Shown here: one piece after another, positions 23,077-26,240 of the stretch
Layout of the letters: every line of letters begins with the position of its first letter
Position numbering within the stretch: the stretch's first letter is position 1
Source of the DNA: an uncultured Lachnospiraceae bacterium
Lineage (GTDB): Bacteria > Bacillota > Clostridia > Lachnospirales > Lachnospiraceae
Length of the DNA: 26,240 bases
Assembly: GCA_910587095.1 (NCBI GenBank)
Contig: CAJUMJ010000049.1
Span: 1 to 26,240 of the forward strand
Reading direction: 5' to 3'
Notes under the pieces: generated by a model
What the model was told of the DNA's origin: nothing
Databases searched by the model: none
The model's input: only the letters and a program-made list of their open reading frames with translations
Program-made: the position numbers and the translations under genes

Positions 23077-25352
23077 AAAATCTCCTCCATCCCGTGAATC
23101 ACAAGAGCCGGTTCCTTCTCCGGGCAGTCCGTCTCAAAGGAAATCCGATCCCCCTTTCTGGAAGCCCTCGCCGTCATCACAATTTGACCAGATAAGTCAG
23201 TAATCTCGCAAACCGCCTCCGCGCCGTCTGCAAGCGCGTACAAGTGCAGTTCCACCCCTTCCGTGTAATCATAATCGGGCCGTTTTTCATTGCCGCCCAT
23301 GGCAAGCAGGGTATTTTCCCGCACAAAGAGCGGCAAGGAAAAGTAATCGTAAGTCTCCCGGTACCAGCGGCCGCCTTCCCGTTCTTCCCCGCTCAGAAGG
23401 TGCGTCCACTTTCCTTCCGGCAGATAGTACTCTCCCACGCCGTCCTCTCTGAAAACCGGCGCGACCAGAAGGGAACTGCCAAGCATATACTGCATGTCCA
23501 GATCCTTTACGCCGGGTTCCTTTGAAAACTCCAGCACCATCGGGCGCATCATGGGGACGCCCGTCTCGTGGGAGAGAGCCGCCTGCCTGTAAAAATAAGG
23601 CATCAGACGGCATTTGAGTCTGGTAAAATACCGGAGCACGTCGCAGGCTTCCTCGTCAAACAGCCACGGCACCCGGTAGCTTTGGGAACCGTGCAGCCTG
23701 CTGTGAGAGGAGAGCATCCCAAACTGCACCCATCTCTTATAGATATCCGGAGAGGCGGTCTTCTCAAAACCGGAAATATCATGGCTCCAGAAGGAAAATC
23801 CGCTCATGGCAAAACTTAAGCCGCCCCGCAGCGTCTCCGCCATGGACGGGTAGGACGCCGAACAGTCGCCGCCCCAGTGCACCGGAAACTGCTGACAGCC
23901 TGCCGTTGCGCTTCTGGCAAAGAGTACCGCCTCCCCCTCTCCTTTTACTTCCCGCAGCAGCTCGAACACTGCCTTGTTATAGAGATAAGAATAGTAGTTG
24001 TGCATACTGACGGGATCAGAACCGTCGGCGTACGTCACTTCAATGGGGATCCGCTCGCCGAAATCGGTTTTGAAGCAGTCCACGCCCATATCGAGGAGGG
24101 TTTTCAGTCTGGCAAGATACCATTCCTTCGCATCAGGGTTGGTGAAATCCACCACCGCCATGCCCGGATTCCAGAAATCAATCTGCTTCGCCCCTCTGCC
24201 GTCCGCGCGCATCAGAAAATAGCCATTCTCCATACCTTCCCTGAAAAAGGGCGTCCCCTGCGCAATATAGGGGTTGATCCAGACGCAGATTTTCATGCCC
24301 TTCTCTTCCTTATACCGTGCAAGCATATTTTCCACGTCGGAGAAAGTCTCGTCGTCCCACTCGAAATCGCACCAGTGCAGCGCCTTCATCCAGTAGCAGT
24401 CAAAGTGGAACACCCGCAGGGGAATGTCCCTCTCTGCCATCCCGTCGATAAAAGAGCTGGTCGTCTCCTCGTCATATGCGGTCGAAAAAGAAGTGGTCAG
24501 CCAGAGACCGAAACTCCATGCGGGCGGCAGAGCCGGTTTCCCCGTCATATCCGTATATCTGACCAGCACCTCCTTCGGCGTCGGCCCGTAAATAAAGTGA
24601 TACCGCAGCTCTTCTCCCGGCACGGAAAAGCCCACATACGCCACCTTCTCGCTCGCCACCTCGAAGGAAACCGGTGTCGTGTGATCCACAAAGATGCCGT
24701 AGCCCTCGTTTGTCATATAGAACGGCACACTCTTGTAGGCAACCTGCGAGGAAGTACCGCCGTCCTCGTTCCACATCTCCACCACCTGCCCGTTTTTCAC
24801 AAAAGATGTAAACTGTTCACCGAGTCCGTAGACCCGCTCGCCCGCTTTCAGGGAAAGTTCGGTTACCATATAGGGCGTGTGGCGTTCGGAGAGATAATTC
24901 TCCTTTGGGAACATCGTGCCCGGCTGCTTCGCCCAGCGGATATAACCAAGGTTCCGGAACCCGCATTCCGTGATTACCTTTCCCTCCGCCTCGAAGCGGT
25001 ATGTGCCTTCCTGTCTGTTGACCCGCACAGTCACCTCTTCGCTCGTCATAACGGCTTCATCCTCCGTAATCTGTACATCGAAGGGCACATCTTGACCGCT
25101 CAAGTCAAACCTTGCCTCCCTGTCCTCGTAGGCTTCGTAGTGCCTTGCCTTCACCAGAATGTTGTTTCCGGCAAAAACGATAAAGTCAATGGTGATTGTC
25201 GCGATGTTCTGGGCGTCCCCTCTGCTCAGAATCTTCCTCTCCGGCGCCACAATGCGCATCCCTCTTTCCGTCTTCTCTGCATAAAACCCCTGAGACGCAT
25301 AGGACGGCGCCATATTTTCGCTCCGTAACCAGTACCCTTCCGTGAATTTCAT
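23073..25352 (-). CDS. yicI: Alpha-xylosidase, GH31 family (YicI type)
   Basis: A 759-residue GH31 enzyme. An N-terminal beta-sandwich covers about 1-270, the catalytic barrel about 275-600, and C-terminal beta domains the rest. The nucleophile block CFKTDFGERIP has Asp430, and the acid/base block HWGGDCSASYPSMAETLRGGLS begins at residue 492 with Asp496; both align with Asp416 and Asp482 of E. coli YicI. Length matches YicI. It should release alpha-xylose from isoprimeverose-type xyloglucan fragments in the cytoplasm; no signal peptide is present. GGAGGG precedes the ATG at 25352. It is first in a two-gene operon with the PAS gene, driven by the promoter at 25518-25546 with a GC-rich hairpin in the leader. 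Confidence 0.93.
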   Translation of the reverse strand: MKFTEGYWLRSENMAPSYASQGFYAEKTERGMRIVAPERKILSRGDAQNIATITIDFIVFAGNNILVKARHYEAYEDREARFDLSGQDVPFDVQITEDEAVMTSEEVTVRVNRQEGTYRFEAEGKVITECGFRNLGYIRWAKQPGTMFPKENYLSERHTPYMVTELSLKAGERVYGLGEQFTSFVKNGQVVEMWNEDGGTSSQVAYKSVPFYMTNEGYGIFVDHTTPVSFEVASEKVAYVGFSVPGEELRYHFIYGPTPKEVLVRYTDMTGKPALPPAWSFGLWLTTSFSTAYDEETTSSFIDGMAERDIPLRVFHFDCYWMKALHWCDFEWDDETFSDVENMLARYKEEKGMKICVWINPYIAQGTPFFREGMENGYFLMRADGRGAKQIDFWNPGMAVVDFTNPDAKEWYLARLKTLLDMGVDCFKTDFGERIPIEVTYADGSDPVSMHNYYSYLYNKAVFELLREVKGEGEAVLFARSATAGCQQFPVHWGGDCSASYPSMAETLRGGLSFAMSGFSFWSHDISGFEKTASPDIYKRWVQFGMLSSHSRLHGSQSYRVPWLFDEEACDVLRYFTRLKCRLMPYFYRQAALSHETGVPMMRPMVLEFSKEPGVKDLDMQYMLGSSLLVAPVFREDGVGEYYLPEGKWTHLLSGEEREGGRWYRETYDYFSLPLFVRENTLLAMGGNEKRPDYDYTEGVELHLYALADGAEAVCEITDLSGQIVMTARASRKGDRISFETDCPEKEPALVIHGMEEIL

Positions 25353-25467
25353 ATCTTTCCCTCCTTATTCTCTTTCCGTTATTGTCTTTTCCAGTCATTT
25401 TCTGCTCTGCAATCCACCTGCAGCGGGAACACCCCACAGAAAGCTGGATATGAAGCGATAACAGACG

Positions 25468-25503
25468 GGGCGGCGGGATAGTCAACACCTATTACCGCCG
25501 CCC
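25468..25503 (-). other. GC-rich hairpin in the GH31 leader
   Basis: GGGCGGCGG (25468-25476) pairs with CCGCCGCCC (25495-25503), with an inner ATAG/CTAT stem. No T-run follows on the minus strand, so it is not a standard terminator. It lies downstream of the -10 and about 115 bases before the GH31 start, so it is part of the mRNA leader. Confidence 0.6.
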
Positions 25504-25517
25504 TATTTTGGACTTTT

Positions 25518-25546
25518 ATTATACCGATAAACTGGAATTCTGATAA
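25518..25546 (-). promoter_or_regulatory. Promoter of the GH31-PAS operon
   Basis: TTATCA (25546-25541), 17-base spacer, perfect TATAAT (25523-25518). The expected leader is about 160 bases. Confidence 0.65.
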
Positions 25547-25597
25547 GACACTTTTTATAGCATTTAATAACTGTTATATCTTATCTTCAAAAAGTCC

Positions 25598-25713
25598 GCA
25601 AACCCTTGAAAATACTAAATTTATAGCAAGTGAGTTTGCCCTTATGCTTTCCCTTGTATTATATCCTTTTCCCTCATGTTACGAACCCTCATAAGGGCAA
25701 AAATAAGGGAAAG
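25598..25713. repeat. Interlocked inverted repeats in an AT-rich spacer
   Basis: TTTGCCCTTATG (25635-25646) is complementary to CATAAGGGCAAA (25690-25701), and CTTTCCCTT (25647-25655) to AAGGGAAAG (25705-25713); the order A-B-A'-B' is that of a pseudoknot. GCAAAC/GTTTGC (25598-25603, 25634-25639) and a repeated CCCTCAT are also present. The stretch 25550-25818 has no gene other than this. An attachment site or a structured leader of the next gene are possible readings. Confidence 0.55.
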
Positions 25714-25818
25714 AAAAACCTGTAACAAATTATAACATGAAATGAACAGAACAGGAAGAACTGATTGGAATGCTTTACAAATTCCTCCAAAACACAGACA
25801 AGAAAGGGCTGATAAGAT

Positions 25819-26058
25819 ATGAGATTTATTTATGCAGCGTATAATATGCTCCATAACTGTATTGACGTAACAACTTTTGACGAATATGTTTTACGGATAG
25901 ACTGCGGAAAAGCGGAAGAAGGATTAATAACAACACCATACTCTGAATGCGCCTTAAATGCTTTGGCAATAGACAATCCCCTTGAATATGCAACGTTGTA
26001 TCTTGAGGACGGTATGCAGACGTGGGTAGATGCGGAAGATTCTTTAGAATTGTGGTAA
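25819..26058 (+). CDS. DUF6061-like small protein
   Basis: A 79-residue acidic soluble protein, matched by pattern to the DUF6061 family of Firmicutes (YNMLHNCIDV near the start, LRIDC in the middle, IDNPLEYATLYLEDGMQTW near the end). Function unknown; such genes are often seen in mobile or accessory regions. A GAAAGGG site lies about 9 bases before the ATG. The gene is clearly more AT-rich than the metabolic genes to its left, and it sits between an inverted-repeat region and a probable insertion sequence, which suggests recent arrival. A stem-loop and a terminator follow. Confidence 0.7.
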   Translation: MRFIYAAYNMLHNCIDVTTFDEYVLRIDCGKAEEGLITTPYSECALNALAIDNPLEYATLYLEDGMQTWVDAEDSLELW

Positions 26059-26073
26059 TATATCTTTTTTTGG

Positions 26074-26112
26074 ACAGAGGACTGGTTAAGATATAAACCA
26101 GTTCAGACTGTC
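26074..26112. repeat. Stem-loop after the DUF6061 gene, possible IS end
   Basis: ACTGGTT (26081-26087) pairs with AACCAGT (26096-26102), and outer GACTG-type arms GACAG (26073-26077 region) with CTGTC (26108-26112). It lies between the DUF6061 stop and the transposase 3' end, where an insertion-sequence terminus would be expected. Confidence 0.45.
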
Positions 26113-26156
26113 AAAGAACCCCTGTTATGCAGCAGCACAGCAGAGGTTCTTTTTTA
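26113..26156 (+). terminator. Terminator at the DUF6061/transposase junction
   Basis: AAAGAACC (26113-26120) pairs with GGTTCTTT (26145-26152), followed by T on the plus strand. It overlaps the last codons of the minus-strand transposase fragment. Confidence 0.6.
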
Positions 26157-26240
26157 AAGCAGCAATACTCATCGCGACAAAAAACTGTCGGTGAGCTGCC
26201 TTCCATTTCCACATCGCCAGTTTCTTCAGGTTCATGGCAG
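26125..26240 (-). CDS. Transposase, C-terminal end only (probable IS1182-like)
   Basis: The minus-strand frame open from the window edge to a stop at 26125-26127 encodes A-MNLKKLAMWKWKA followed by about 23 residues. The MNLKKLA block resembles the C-terminus of DDE transposases of the IS1182/IS5 type, which end soon after such a motif. Only about 38 residues are in view, so the gene is partial and the family is tentative. Its presence beside the AT-rich DUF6061 gene supports an accessory boundary at this end of the window. Confidence 0.5.
   Translation of the reverse strand, partial: AMNLKKLAMWKWKAAHRQFFVAMSIAALKKNLCCAAA

Noticed and set aside
23877..25328. Plus-strand open frame of 483 codons
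   Set aside because: Lies wholly antisense to the GH31 gene, which has clear catalytic motifs; the frame is open because of codon bias and shows no recognisable domain or ribosome site.

Overview
This window looks like chromosomal DNA of a gut-type Clostridia, most likely a Lachnospiraceae member. That rests on gene content (a mannan-phosphorolysis cluster of the Roseburia/Ruminococcus type, an HPr-like protein without the active-site His, a DUF6061 protein, Gram-positive LexA boxes, strong AGGAGG ribosome sites), not on a marker gene. No rRNA, tRNA or CRISPR was seen.

Layout. 1-5330 (minus strand) holds a beta-mannoside catabolic operon: AGE-family epimerase, then mannosyl-glucose phosphorylase (GH130_1), then a second GH130 (GH130_2). 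A LacI-family regulator sits upstream. The operon and regulator promoters are near copies, with a perfect TTGACA, a 16-bp spacer, TATAAT and a shared block around the -10, each followed by a similar 17-bp near-palindrome. 5312-8825 encodes a heterodimeric ABC exporter preceded by a 163-bp cloverleaf-forming, MITE-like element. 9241-9339 is a 32-codon gene too short for usual gene calling, with its own promoter, Shine-Dalgarno and terminator. 9480-10790 is a GH13 alpha-glucan hydrolase. 11321-13816 is a PD-(D/E)XK nuclease fused to an XPD/DinG-type helicase. A 120-bp tandem duplication and an HPr-like gene follow.

14644-16810 carries the uncharacterised TIGR03916 radical SAM / TIGR03915 pair, whose promoter lies between two LexA boxes; this is evidence for an SOS-regulated role in DNA metabolism. 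17052-22607 carries a sodium-dependent NSS transporter, a methyl-accepting chemotaxis protein, a DUF1266 lipoprotein and asparagine synthetase AsnA. 22693-25352 is a GH31 alpha-xylosidase translationally coupled to a one-domain PAS protein. From about 25540 the DNA becomes AT-rich: interlocked inverted repeats, a DUF6061 gene and the 3' end of a probable transposase suggest the edge of an accessory element.

How it works together. The epimerase converts mannobiose to mannosyl-glucose; the GH130 enzymes phosphorolyse beta-mannosides to mannose-1-phosphate. GH13 and GH31 add alpha-glucan and xyloglucan-type side-chain cleavage. All these glycosidases appear cytoplasmic, so importers and extracellular enzymes must lie elsewhere. 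A dispersed repeat family occurs three times (about 3980, 9096, 13847), each time abutting the T-tract of a minus-strand terminator, and its ends co-vary between copies.
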